Source of the DNA: Syntrophomonadaceae bacterium
Lineage (GTDB): Bacteria; Bacillota_D; Dethiobacteria; DTU022
Assembly (NCBI GenBank): GCA_003562605.1
Contig: PWUG01000194.1
Location: forward strand, 1 to 5,383
Length of the DNA: 5,383 bases
Direction of reading: 5' to 3'
Shown: positions 1 through 5,373 of the stretch, piece after piece
Position numbering within the stretch: the first letter of the stretch is position 1
Layout of the letters: each line of letters opens with the position of its first letter
The notes under the pieces: model-generated
What the model saw: the letters and a program-made list of their open reading frames with translations, nothing else
What the model was told of the DNA's origin: nothing
The model's database searches: none
Program-made: the position numbers and the translations under genes

Positions 1-10
1 GCTTAATTTG

Positions 11-19
11 TGCTACAAT
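11..19 (+). promoter_or_regulatory. Extended -10 promoter element, probably for the 6S RNA
   Basis: The sequence TGCTACAAT is an extended -10 (TGN followed by TACAAT, five of six matches to TATAAT) of the housekeeping sigma-A type. The matching -35 would lie left of the window edge, so it cannot be checked. A start about seven bases downstream of the hexamer would fall near base 26. That gives a 5' leader of about 25 nt before the closing stem of the RNA, which would need trimming or would persist as a precursor. This is inferred from position and motif only. Confidence 0.55.
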
Positions 20-51
20 TTTTTTAGAAACAGCTAGCAAATTATGAACAT

Positions 52-226
52 AGCCCTGCGGTGTTCGTGACAACCGATTAAGTTTTGAGCTAACACTTTT
101 ACAACGGGAACCTGGACTTCAGGTGCAGCGCAGCAGCCTTTGCAAAGAGGACCTGCAAAACAGCTGAGAGGGTACCCACCTTTCGGGGGAACAGTTCAAA
201 ACGACGGACCACGGCACAGCGGGGTT
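52..226 (+). ncRNA. ssrS: 6S RNA (RNA polymerase-binding regulatory RNA)
   Basis: 6S RNA imitates an open promoter, binds the sigma-A (sigma-70) RNA polymerase holoenzyme and reduces transcription in stationary phase. The sequence folds as a long rod. Bases 54-59 pair with 219-224, 61-64 with 214-217, and 66-69 with 210-213, split by one mismatch and one bulge. Bases 74-76 pair with 205-207, and 82-91 pair with 193-202 (ten pairs, one of them G-U). A large central bubble follows. On its 3' side is a small hairpin (175-177 and 179-180 with 185-189, loop TTTC). The apical arm pairs 125-128 with 153-156 and 137-141 with 146-150, closed by a GCAA loop. The flanks CCCTGCGGTGTTCG and ACGGCACAGCGGGG look like the conserved closing stem of the family, and the length of about 170 nt is normal. 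No covariance model was run. The downstream neighbour is mgtE, with no obvious functional link. Confidence 0.78.
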
Positions 227-230
227 TTTT
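210..230 (+). terminator. Intrinsic terminator formed by the 3' strand of the 6S closing stem
   Basis: The 3' strand of the 6S closing helix (about 210-224, GC-rich) is followed immediately by six T (225-230), then ATTGTCTTTT. The RNA's own terminal stem therefore appears to act as the terminator hairpin, with no separate hairpin downstream. Because the paired strand is about 150 nt away, efficiency may depend on the whole RNA folding. Some read-through into mgtE is possible. Confidence 0.5.
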
Positions 231-244
231 ATTGTCTTTTAGCG

Positions 245-253
245 TGCTATAAT
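245..253 (+). promoter_or_regulatory. Extended -10 promoter for mgtE
   Basis: TGCTATAAT is a perfect TATAAT with an extended TGN element. At the usual 17-bp spacing the -35 position falls on the T-run at 225-230, which is a poor match to TTGACA, so recognition would rest on the extended -10. The predicted start is near base 260, leaving a leader of about 50 nt before the mgtE start at 310. The spacing means the promoter overlaps the end of the 6S RNA unit. Confidence 0.6.
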
Positions 254-275
254 AAAGGTTGTTTGCCTGAAATTA

Positions 276-304
276 CCCTTTTTTGATATAAAAGGGGGGG
301 GTGA
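276..304 (+). promoter_or_regulatory. mgtE ribosome binding site with possible SD-masking hairpin
   Basis: Bases 290-304 read AAAAGGGGGGGGTGA, a G-rich Shine-Dalgarno sequence whose GGGGTGA end matches the anti-SD as GGAGGTGA would. It sits five bases before the TTG at 310. Just upstream, CCCTTTT (276-282) can pair with AAAAGGG (290-296) in a seven-pair hairpin with a seven-base loop. That would partly cover the SD, and the CCC can slide along the eight-G run (294-301). Whether the hairpin is used in the cell is unknown. Confidence 0.5.
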
Positions 305-309
305 GAGAG

Positions 310-1635
310 TTGTCTATCGAGCATATCTACCTTCTGATCAGCCGTGAATTAAAAGCCGGGGCCCATCCCGGGGATCTTCTCGATTTGTTCGGGGAATTGC
401 AAATAGAAGAAAAAGTTGAGCTGATGGAGAAGCTTTCTGCTGAAGATGCGGCTTCGATCTTTGAGGAAATGGAAGATTTCGAACAAGCTGAAATATTCAG
501 GCTTTTAAATCCGGAGCGAGTAAAGATTATCCTCAAAAGCCTTGCTTCTGACGATGCGGCCGACTTGATCGGCGAGCTCTCACCTGAAGAAGCTCAGGAA
601 ATGATAGATTTAATCAGTGAAGAGGAAGAACCTTTAGACTTTGGTGATCTGTTAAAATACCCCGAAGAGAGCGCCGGGGGAATCATGACAACCGAGTTTA
701 TCTCACTCCCTGCGGATATTCCGGTTGAAGAGGCCATTGCCCGTTTAAGGGAATTGGCACCCGAAGCAGAAACTATTTATTATGTTTATGTAGTTGATCA
801 AGAAGGCCACCTGATCGGTGTGCTTTCTCTGCGCGATTTGATTGCCTCATCCGACGGCACCCTGCTAAAAAATGTAATGCGTCGCAATGTGATCAGTGTT
901 CAGGCCGAGCTCGACCAGGAAGAGGTCGCCCGGATTGTTTCCAAGTATGACCTGCTTGCTGTCCCGGTTGTCGATGCCCAGGAAAGACTGCTCGGCATTA
1001 TTACCGTTGACGATGTCATTGACGTTATGGAACAGGAAGCGACAGAAGATATCTACCACTTTGCCGGGGCCAGCGAGGTGGAAGGTACGGAGCTTACCAA
1101 GGCCTCTGTAGGCAAGGTTGTCCGCCTGCGAATGCCCTGGCTGATCATCAGCCTGGTCGGTGGTGTGTTATCAGGAAGAGTTATTGGTGGTTTTGAAAAT
1201 ATCCTGGAAACTATTGTCGTGCTGGCTGTTTTTATTCCAGTCGTTATGGGGATGGGGGGTAATGTGGGTACTCAGTCATCTACTATTTTTGTGCGTGGAC
1301 TTGCTACCGGGGCAATTGAAAAGACCGAAGTCTGGTCATATCTCCTCCGGGAAATTAGAATTGGTTTGGTCATGGGGATATTTTGTGGTTTTATAATTTC
1401 AATAACTGCCTACATCTGGCAGGGCAACCCTTACCTGGGCCTGGTGGTTGGAATTTCTATGATGATAACGATAACTACTGCTGCTCTTTTGGGCACTTTA
1501 GTTCCTATGTTATGCAATATGGTTCATATTGATCCTGCTATTACGGCGGGGCCTTTTGTTACCACCATTAAGGATGTAACAGGCCTGCTGATTTATTTTA
1601 CCGTGGCTACAACTTTCATCGAATATCTCAGGTAA
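310..1635 (+). CDS. mgtE: Magnesium transporter MgtE
   Basis: MgtE is a homodimeric inner-membrane Mg2+ channel that closes when its cytoplasmic domain senses high Mg2+. Counting from TTG 310 (441 aa; the family is about 450), residues 1-120 are the acidic helical MgtE_N domain. A CBS pair spans about 120-245. The membrane domain begins near 270 and has about five segments. Signature residues are visible: GMGGNVGTQSS (from about 314) and, in the last segments, DPA (D408) and the KD at D422, which corresponds by position to the pore Mg2+ ligand of the Thermus protein. I prefer TTG 310 over GTG 301 because the G-run and GTGA upstream form the SD. From GTG 301 the SD would touch the start codon. 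The leader has no M-box, so regulation may rest on the protein's own sensor. The family is certain and the start is moderately sure. Confidence 0.96.
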   Translation: MSIEHIYLLISRELKAGAHPGDLLDLFGELQIEEKVELMEKLSAEDAASIFEEMEDFEQAEIFRLLNPERVKIILKSLASDDAADLIGELSPEEAQEMIDLISEEEEPLDFGDLLKYPEESAGGIMTTEFISLPADIPVEEAIARLRELAPEAETIYYVYVVDQEGHLIGVLSLRDLIASSDGTLLKNVMRRNVISVQAELDQEEVARIVSKYDLLAVPVVDAQERLLGIITVDDVIDVMEQEATEDIYHFAGASEVEGTELTKASVGKVVRLRMPWLIISLVGGVLSGRVIGGFENILETIVVLAVFIPVVMGMGGNVGTQSSTIFVRGLATGAIEKTEVWSYLLREIRIGLVMGIFCGFIISITAYIWQGNPYLGLVVGISMMITITTAALLGTLVPMLCNMVHIDPAITAGPFVTTIKDVTGLLIYFTVATTFIEYLR

Positions 1636-1678
1636 TCATTTTCCATATCCTAATCATATAATGGTAAAATATGTAAAT

Positions 1679-1714
1679 AAGGGGTTATTGTACGATAAAT
1701 TTCCTCTTTTTTTT
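1679..1714 (+). terminator. Weak candidate terminator after mgtE
   Basis: AAGGGG (1679-1684) can pair with CCTCTT (1703-1708), including one G-T. After a small 3' bulge, TTATT (1685-1689) pairs with GATAA (1694-1698). A run of T follows to 1714. The stem is imperfect and AU-rich, so termination may be partial and mgtE transcripts could continue into the dcw operon. Confidence 0.4.
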
Positions 1715-1755
1715 ATATTTTTTTTTATTTTTTAGCAGGAAAACACGAAAAGGGG

Positions 1756-1784
1756 TTGAAATATATAGAAAAGTGGTGTAAAGT
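1756..1784 (+). promoter_or_regulatory. Promoter of the mraZ (dcw) operon
   Basis: TTGAAA (1756-1761, five of six to the -35 consensus) is followed after exactly 17 bp by TAAAGT (1779-1784, four of six to the -10 consensus). The predicted start is near 1791, about 35 bases before the mraZ ATG. The upstream flank (1700-1735) is almost pure T with long tracts, which could act as an UP element. The -10 lies within the MraZ box, so bound MraZ would directly affect polymerase. Confidence 0.55.
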
Positions 1785-1806
1785 GGTGAAAAGTGGTTGT
1801 AAGTGC
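1770..1806 (+). promoter_or_regulatory. MraZ box: four direct repeats at 10-bp spacing
   Basis: Three perfect AAAGTGG units (1770-1776, 1780-1786, 1790-1796) and a fourth degenerate unit TAAGTGC (1800-1806) are separated by three bases each, giving a strict 10-bp period on one face of the helix. This matches the AAAGTGK-N3 repeats described as the MraZ operator in mollicutes and resembles the TGGGN repeats of E. coli. The array covers the predicted -10 and transcription start. Autoregulation by MraZ is therefore likely. MraZ is known as a repressor in E. coli and an activator in Mycoplasma, so the sign here is open. Confidence 0.88.
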
Positions 1807-1825
1807 CCCAAACGGAGGCGAACAG

Positions 1826-2257
1826 ATGTTTACAGGCGAATACCAGCATACTTTGGATGGAAAGGGAAGGGTCATTATTCCTTCGCGCCTGCGCGACGGT
1901 TTGGGGGAGCGTTTTGTGGTTACCCGCGGTCTTGATCAGTGCCTCTTTGTCTATCCTTCTTCAGAGTGGGTCCGCCTTGAGCAGAAGTTAAAACAGCTGC
2001 CTTTTACCAAACGAGACTCCCGCGCATTTTCGCGCTTGTTTTTTTCCGGGGCTATGGAGGTAGAAACCGACAAACAGGGTCGGGTGCTGATACCCCAAAA
2101 TCTCAGAGAGTATGCCGGTATCGAAAAAGATGTTATGTTTATAGGCGTTTCAAACCGGGTGGAGGTATGGAGTGAGGAGGCCTGGAGGGACTACTTTGGC
2201 CAGGCAAATGAAAATTATGAAGAACTTGCTGAGAAACTGGTCGATTTTGACCTGTAA
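1826..2257 (+). CDS. mraZ: Transcriptional regulator MraZ
   Basis: MraZ is a ring-forming DNA-binding protein that regulates its own division and cell-wall operon. The product is 143 aa, the usual family length. It has two tandem SpoVT/AbrB-like halves, each with the hallmark D-x-x-[11 protein letters not shown] at 11-19 and DKQGRVLIP at 82-90. The N-terminus [11 protein letters not shown] is typical. The ATG at 1826 is chosen because GGAGG (1814-1818) sits seven bases upstream. An in-frame GTG at 1793 lies inside the operator repeats and lacks an SD. It is the first gene of the operon, directly after its own operator, with rsmH 24 bases downstream. Nothing in the sequence suggests damage or foreign origin. 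Confidence 0.97.
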   Translation: MFTGEYQHTLDGKGRVIIPSRLRDGLGERFVVTRGLDQCLFVYPSSEWVRLEQKLKQLPFTKRDSRAFSRLFFSGAMEVETDKQGRVLIPQNLREYAGIEKDVMFIGVSNRVEVWSEEAWRDYFGQANENYEELAEKLVDFDL

Positions 2258-2264
2258 AAAGTGG
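2258..2264 (+). promoter_or_regulatory. Possible solitary MraZ half-site at the mraZ-rsmH junction
   Basis: One AAAGTGG unit lies immediately after the mraZ stop codon. The wider 11 bases AAAAGTGGTGT (2257-2267) are identical to 1769-1779 in the operator. No second unit follows at the 10-bp period, so binding would be weak. The same bases could instead serve as a poor Shine-Dalgarno (AAGTGGTG) for a TTG start of rsmH at 2273. Confidence 0.3.
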
Positions 2265-2281
2265 TGTTTGTCTTGGTTGAA

Positions 2282-3235
2282 ATGCACCTGCCGGTTCTGG
2301 AAAAAGAAGTGCTTCGATACCTCTGTATCAGGGATGAAGGAGTGTATGTCGACGCCACGGTCGGAGACGGCGGGCATGCTGAAGCGATAGCGAGAGGCCT
2401 TTCTGAGAAAGGCCGGCTGATTGGCATCGATTGGGACAGCGCCGCCCTGGAGCGGGCGGAGTCGAGACTGGCGAAATATTCAGCCCGGTTGATCCTGGTT
2501 CATTCAGATTATACCCGGCTAAAAGAAGTTCTTAAAGAAACAGGTTATCCCCTGGTCGATGGAATTTTAATTGACCTGGGGGCGTCAACTCTACAGTTAA
2601 TGGATCCTGACCGCGGTTTTTCGTTTCACCAGGAAGGCGACCTGGACATGAGAATGGATCGCCGCCGTTCTTTGACAGCAAAATATATTATTAACGAATA
2701 TTCTGCCGAACAACTGGCTGAAATTTTCTTTCGTTTCGGAGAAGAGCGTTGGTCGAAGCGTATAGCGGCAAGAATAGTACGGGAACGTGACCAAAAAGGG
2801 CCGATTACCGGAAGCAGGCAGCTCTCGGAAATAACCAAACAAGCAGTTCCGGCTCGTTACCGGCGCCAGGGGGGCCATCCTTCACGCAAGGTGTTTCAGG
2901 CTTTGCGCCTGGCGGTTAACCAGGAACTCGACAATATTTCAGCTGTACTTCCACAGGCAACTAGCTGCCTGTTTCCGGGCGGCCGCATATGTGTTATTTC
3001 TTATCACTCCCTGGAAGACCGACTGGTCAAGCACTATTTCCGTGAAGAATCAGGATACTGCAGCTGCCCGCCGGGCAGGCCCTGCCTTTGTGAAGGGGAA
3101 GCTGCTTTAACTGTCCTTACCCCTAAAGCAGTTAAGCCTTCGGATGATGAAATAAATAGCAATCCACGGGCGCGCAGCGCCCGCTTAAGAGCAGCAGAAC
3201 GTTTAATAAAGTTTCAGAAGAAAGATGGTGAGTAA
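2282..3235 (+). CDS. rsmH: 16S rRNA (cytosine-1402-N4)-methyltransferase RsmH
   Basis: RsmH (MraW) is a cytoplasmic SAM-dependent enzyme that methylates N4 of C1402 in the decoding centre of 16S rRNA. From ATG 2282 it is 317 aa, close to the family norm. Seen in order: MHLPVLEKEVL at the start; SAM motif DATVGDGGH (24-32); the acidic ribose-binding stretch IDWD (49-52); DLGASTLQL (98-106); RGFSF and DLDMRMD (120-126); FQALRLAVNQEL; ISYHSLEDR (239-247); a CSCPPGRPCLC cluster (260-270) as in many family members; and the C-terminal NPRARSARLRAAER. The usual DLGVSSPQ reads DLGASTLQ here, a mild divergence. The start is uncertain: no good SD precedes 2282, and TTG 2273 (with GTGGTG upstream) or GTG 2261 are alternatives. 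It is probably coupled to mraZ and overlaps ftsL. Confidence 0.97.
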   Translation: MHLPVLEKEVLRYLCIRDEGVYVDATVGDGGHAEAIARGLSEKGRLIGIDWDSAALERAESRLAKYSARLILVHSDYTRLKEVLKETGYPLVDGILIDLGASTLQLMDPDRGFSFHQEGDLDMRMDRRRSLTAKYIINEYSAEQLAEIFFRFGEERWSKRIAARIVRERDQKGPITGSRQLSEITKQAVPARYRRQGGHPSRKVFQALRLAVNQELDNISAVLPQATSCLFPGGRICVISYHSLEDRLVKHYFREESGYCSCPPGRPCLCEGEAALTVLTPKAVKPSDDEINSNPRARSARLRAAERLIKFQKKDGE

Positions 3236-3626
3236 AATGCAGCAGGCAAGAAAATTGTCAAATACAAACCGCTTAATAACGCCGGCTCAACCAACCAGAA
3301 GCCCGGGTGTAAGGCCGCAACCAGGCCATAAACTTAGAAAAGCAAAACTCTTTTTAATCTTGATGTCATGTTTTGTGCTAAGCCTTGCCGTAGTAGCACA
3401 GTACTCATCGTTGGTTATTCTTAACTACCGACTGAGCAGCACCCGAACAGAACTGGCGGAAATGAAGGAAACGTCCCGGATGCTTGAGCTGGAAGCAGCG
3501 CAACTCAGCTCGGTCAGCAGGATTGAACAGATCGCCCGCGGCGACCTGGGCATGGTTGACCCTCAGGTAAGCCAGATGATAGTGCTCACTGCGGGGTTGG
3601 GAGAAGTTAACCGACTTGGAGAGTGA
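3225..3626 (+). CDS. ftsL: Cell division protein FtsL
   Basis: FtsL is a small bitopic divisome protein that pairs with DivIC/FtsB and activates the septal synthase FtsW-FtsI. The 133-aa product has a basic, proline-containing cytoplasmic tail (1-41), one membrane segment (about 42-64), a predicted extracytoplasmic coiled coil (about 65-97), and the family's C-terminal signature RIEQIARGDLGMVDP (99-113). It lies in the standard place between rsmH and the class B PBP. The ATG at 3225 overlaps the rsmH end by 11 bases. ATG 3237, just after the rsmH stop and preceded by GGTGAG (3227-3232), is an equally good start giving 129 aa. Sequence conservation in this family is low, so the call rests on architecture, signature and context together. 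Confidence 0.92.
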   Translation: MVSKMQQARKLSNTNRLITPAQPTRSPGVRPQPGHKLRKAKLFLILMSCFVLSLAVVAQYSSLVILNYRLSSTRTELAEMKETSRMLELEAAQLSSVSRIEQIARGDLGMVDPQVSQMIVLTAGLGEVNRLGE

Positions 3627-3631
3627 ACTGT

Positions 3632-5362
3632 ATGGCTGATTTTGCAGTTAACCGCTCAACCGTCAGGAAGAGACTGATTTTTGTTTTCATCATCACGGTG
3701 GTCATTACCTTAACGCTGATAAGCCGGTTGGCCTGGATTCAGATTGTGCGCGCCGATGAATTGTACGAACAGGCCTGGAACCAGTGGAATCATAATATCC
3801 CGGTTAATACTGCCCGCGGGTCAATTTACGACCGGCAGGGCAGGTTGCTTGCCGGCGGCACCTCTGCCCATACAGTCGCTGCCATTCCGGCCCAGTTGGA
3901 AGATCCGCAGGGAGCAGCAGCAGCCCTGGCCCCGGTTTTGGAAATGGATCCTCAAAAGATTTATGAGCTAATAACCCTGGAACGTAGTGCGGTTTACATC
4001 AAGCGTAAAGTTGACCCGCAAGTTTCCGAGGCGGTGCGAGACATGAATATACCGGGAATAATTTTTTTTAATGAAGAGAAGCGATATTATCCGGGCGGCA
4101 GCCTGGCGTCCCAACTGCTCGGTTTTGTCGGCATGGACCAGGGATGGGCCGGTCTGGAAGTTCAGTATGAAGATTATCTCAGCGGCAGTGAAGGAAGTCT
4201 GCTTTATCCTGCGGATGGACGTGGAAGGCAGGTGCCGCACGATATTACCCGTTTTGTTTCACCACAGCAGGGGTTTGATCTTTACCTGGCTTTAGATGAG
4301 ACCATACAGCATATTGTTGAAAAGGAGCTCGCCCGGGTTATGAATGAAATTGCCCCGAAGCAGGCAATAGCCATAGCAATAGATCCAGGCACAGGCGCGG
4401 TTCTTGCCGCAGCAGCAAAGCCTGGTTATAACCCGGAAACTTACGAAAGCTACGATCCTGACAGTTGGAACCTGGCACCGTTTACGTCAGCTTTCGAGCC
4501 CGGCTCAACCTTTAAAATGGTTACACTGGCAGCCGTGGTTGAGGAAGGGCTTTTCAACCCTGACGAGTATTATCACTGCGAAGGTCACACTACTGTCAGT
4601 GGCATCCGCATTAACTGTTGGACAGCCAATCGTGGTGGACATGGAGATATAAGTTTCTTTGATTCTGTTGGTGCTTCCTGCAACACCGTTTTTATAGAAT
4701 TGGGCAGACGCCTGGAAAAAGAGAAATTGTTTCAATACATAGAAGCTTTCGGGTTTGGTCAACCGACAGGAATAGATTATCCGGGAGAAAGCAGTGGTAT
4801 GATTTTTAATCCCGATGCTGTCGGTCCTGTTGAGCTGGCTACCACCACCTTCGGACAGGGCATTTCGGTTACACCCATCCAGCAGGTAATGGCTGTCACC
4901 GCTATGATTAACGGTGGATATCTCTATAAACCATATCTTGTTGAAGAAATTCGTGACCAGGACGGCAAGATCGTTTTTAAAAGAGAACCTGAAATAGTCA
5001 GGCAGGTTATCTCGGGCAGCACTTCAGGCAAGCTGGTCGAAATGATGGAGAGTGTAATCATAGACGGCACCGGATACGCGGCTGCCGTTGAAGGGTACCG
5101 AATAGCAGGCAAAACAGGAACAGCAGAAAAAGTCGGCGCAGACGGCAGTTACATCGGTAATGATTTTATTTACTCCCTGGTCGGATTTGCACCGGTAGAA
5201 GAACCCCGTATAGTTCTCTACGTGGCGGTTGACGGGGTAACCAGGGGCCCACGCTTAGGGGTGCATACAAGCGCGCCGCTGTTTAAAAGAATTATGGAAG
5301 ATGTATTAAATTACCTGAATGTAACACCGTCAGGCATACCGCCTGCAGAAGGCGATAATTGA
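3632..5362 (+). CDS. spoVD: Class B penicillin-binding protein, SpoVD/FtsI type
   Basis: This is a membrane-anchored DD-transpeptidase that cross-links peptidoglycan outside the cell. The product is 576 aa. It has a short cytoplasmic tail, one membrane anchor (about 15-35), the pedestal/dimerisation domain opening with ARGSIYDRQGRLLAGG (R62-G63), and a transpeptidase domain with all three catalytic motifs: STFK (nucleophile S292, K295), SCN (349-351) and KTG (494-496). The SxN motif with cysteine, INCW (C329) and the following RGGHG favour SpoVD, the sporulation cortex enzyme, over plain FtsI, but a general septal role cannot be excluded. It ends about 80 residues after KTG, with no PASTA domain, unlike Bacillus SpoVD. 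The ATG at 3632 is chosen because GGAGAGTGA (3618-3626), spanning the ftsL stop, gives a well-placed SD. GTG 3623 would overlap that SD. Translation is probably coupled to ftsL. Confidence 0.95.
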   Translation: MADFAVNRSTVRKRLIFVFIITVVITLTLISRLAWIQIVRADELYEQAWNQWNHNIPVNTARGSIYDRQGRLLAGGTSAHTVAAIPAQLEDPQGAAAALAPVLEMDPQKIYELITLERSAVYIKRKVDPQVSEAVRDMNIPGIIFFNEEKRYYPGGSLASQLLGFVGMDQGWAGLEVQYEDYLSGSEGSLLYPADGRGRQVPHDITRFVSPQQGFDLYLALDETIQHIVEKELARVMNEIAPKQAIAIAIDPGTGAVLAAAAKPGYNPETYESYDPDSWNLAPFTSAFEPGSTFKMVTLAAVVEEGLFNPDEYYHCEGHTTVSGIRINCWTANRGGHGDISFFDSVGASCNTVFIELGRRLEKEKLFQYIEAFGFGQPTGIDYPGESSGMIFNPDAVGPVELATTTFGQGISVTPIQQVMAVTAMINGGYLYKPYLVEEIRDQDGKIVFKREPEIVRQVISGSTSGKLVEMMESVIIDGTGYAAAVEGYRIAGKTGTAEKVGADGSYIGNDFIYSLVGFAPVEEPRIVLYVAVDGVTRGPRLGVHTSAPLFKRIMEDVLNYLNVTPSGIPPAEGDN

Positions 5363-5366
5363 TTTT

Positions 5367-5373
5367 AAAGGGG
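5367..5373 (+). promoter_or_regulatory. Ribosome binding site of the next dcw gene
   Basis: AAAGGGG, five bases after the PBP stop, is a good Shine-Dalgarno. No start codon appears before the window ends at 5383, so the gene begins just beyond. Known Firmicutes gene order predicts murE, but nothing of it is visible. Confidence 0.5.

Noticed and set aside
44..70. Short leader ORF (ATG 44 to TGA 70)
   Set aside because: Only eight codons, no SD, and it overlaps the closing stem of the structured RNA.
100..190. Cobalamin, M-box or SRP RNA, suggested by GGGAACCTGG, GCAGCAGCC and the mgtE neighbour
   Set aside because: The defining cores are missing: no B12-box, no GGTGAGGCTCC start of the M-box, and no GGAAGG loop of SRP RNA. 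The RNA also ends in its own terminator before the mgtE promoter. The long rod fits 6S better.
1056..1062. AAAGTGG on the - strand inside mgtE as another MraZ site
   Set aside because: It is a single isolated unit in coding sequence, at the frequency chance would give.
1657..1662. TATAAT at 1657-1662 as a separate promoter after mgtE
   Set aside because: There is no acceptable -35 at 16-18 bp upstream, and such hexamers are common in AT-rich gaps. The 1756-1784 promoter fits better.
1793..1825. GTG at 1793 as an earlier mraZ start (11 extra residues)
   Set aside because: It lies inside the MraZ operator repeats and near the predicted transcription start, has no SD, and the ATG at 1826 has GGAGG at good spacing and a typical MraZ N-terminus.
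2597..2878. Open frames on the - strand within rsmH (and similar ones within mgtE, mraZ and the PBP gene)
   Set aside because: They lie wholly inside well-supported genes on the other strand, and their products show no recognisable family features.
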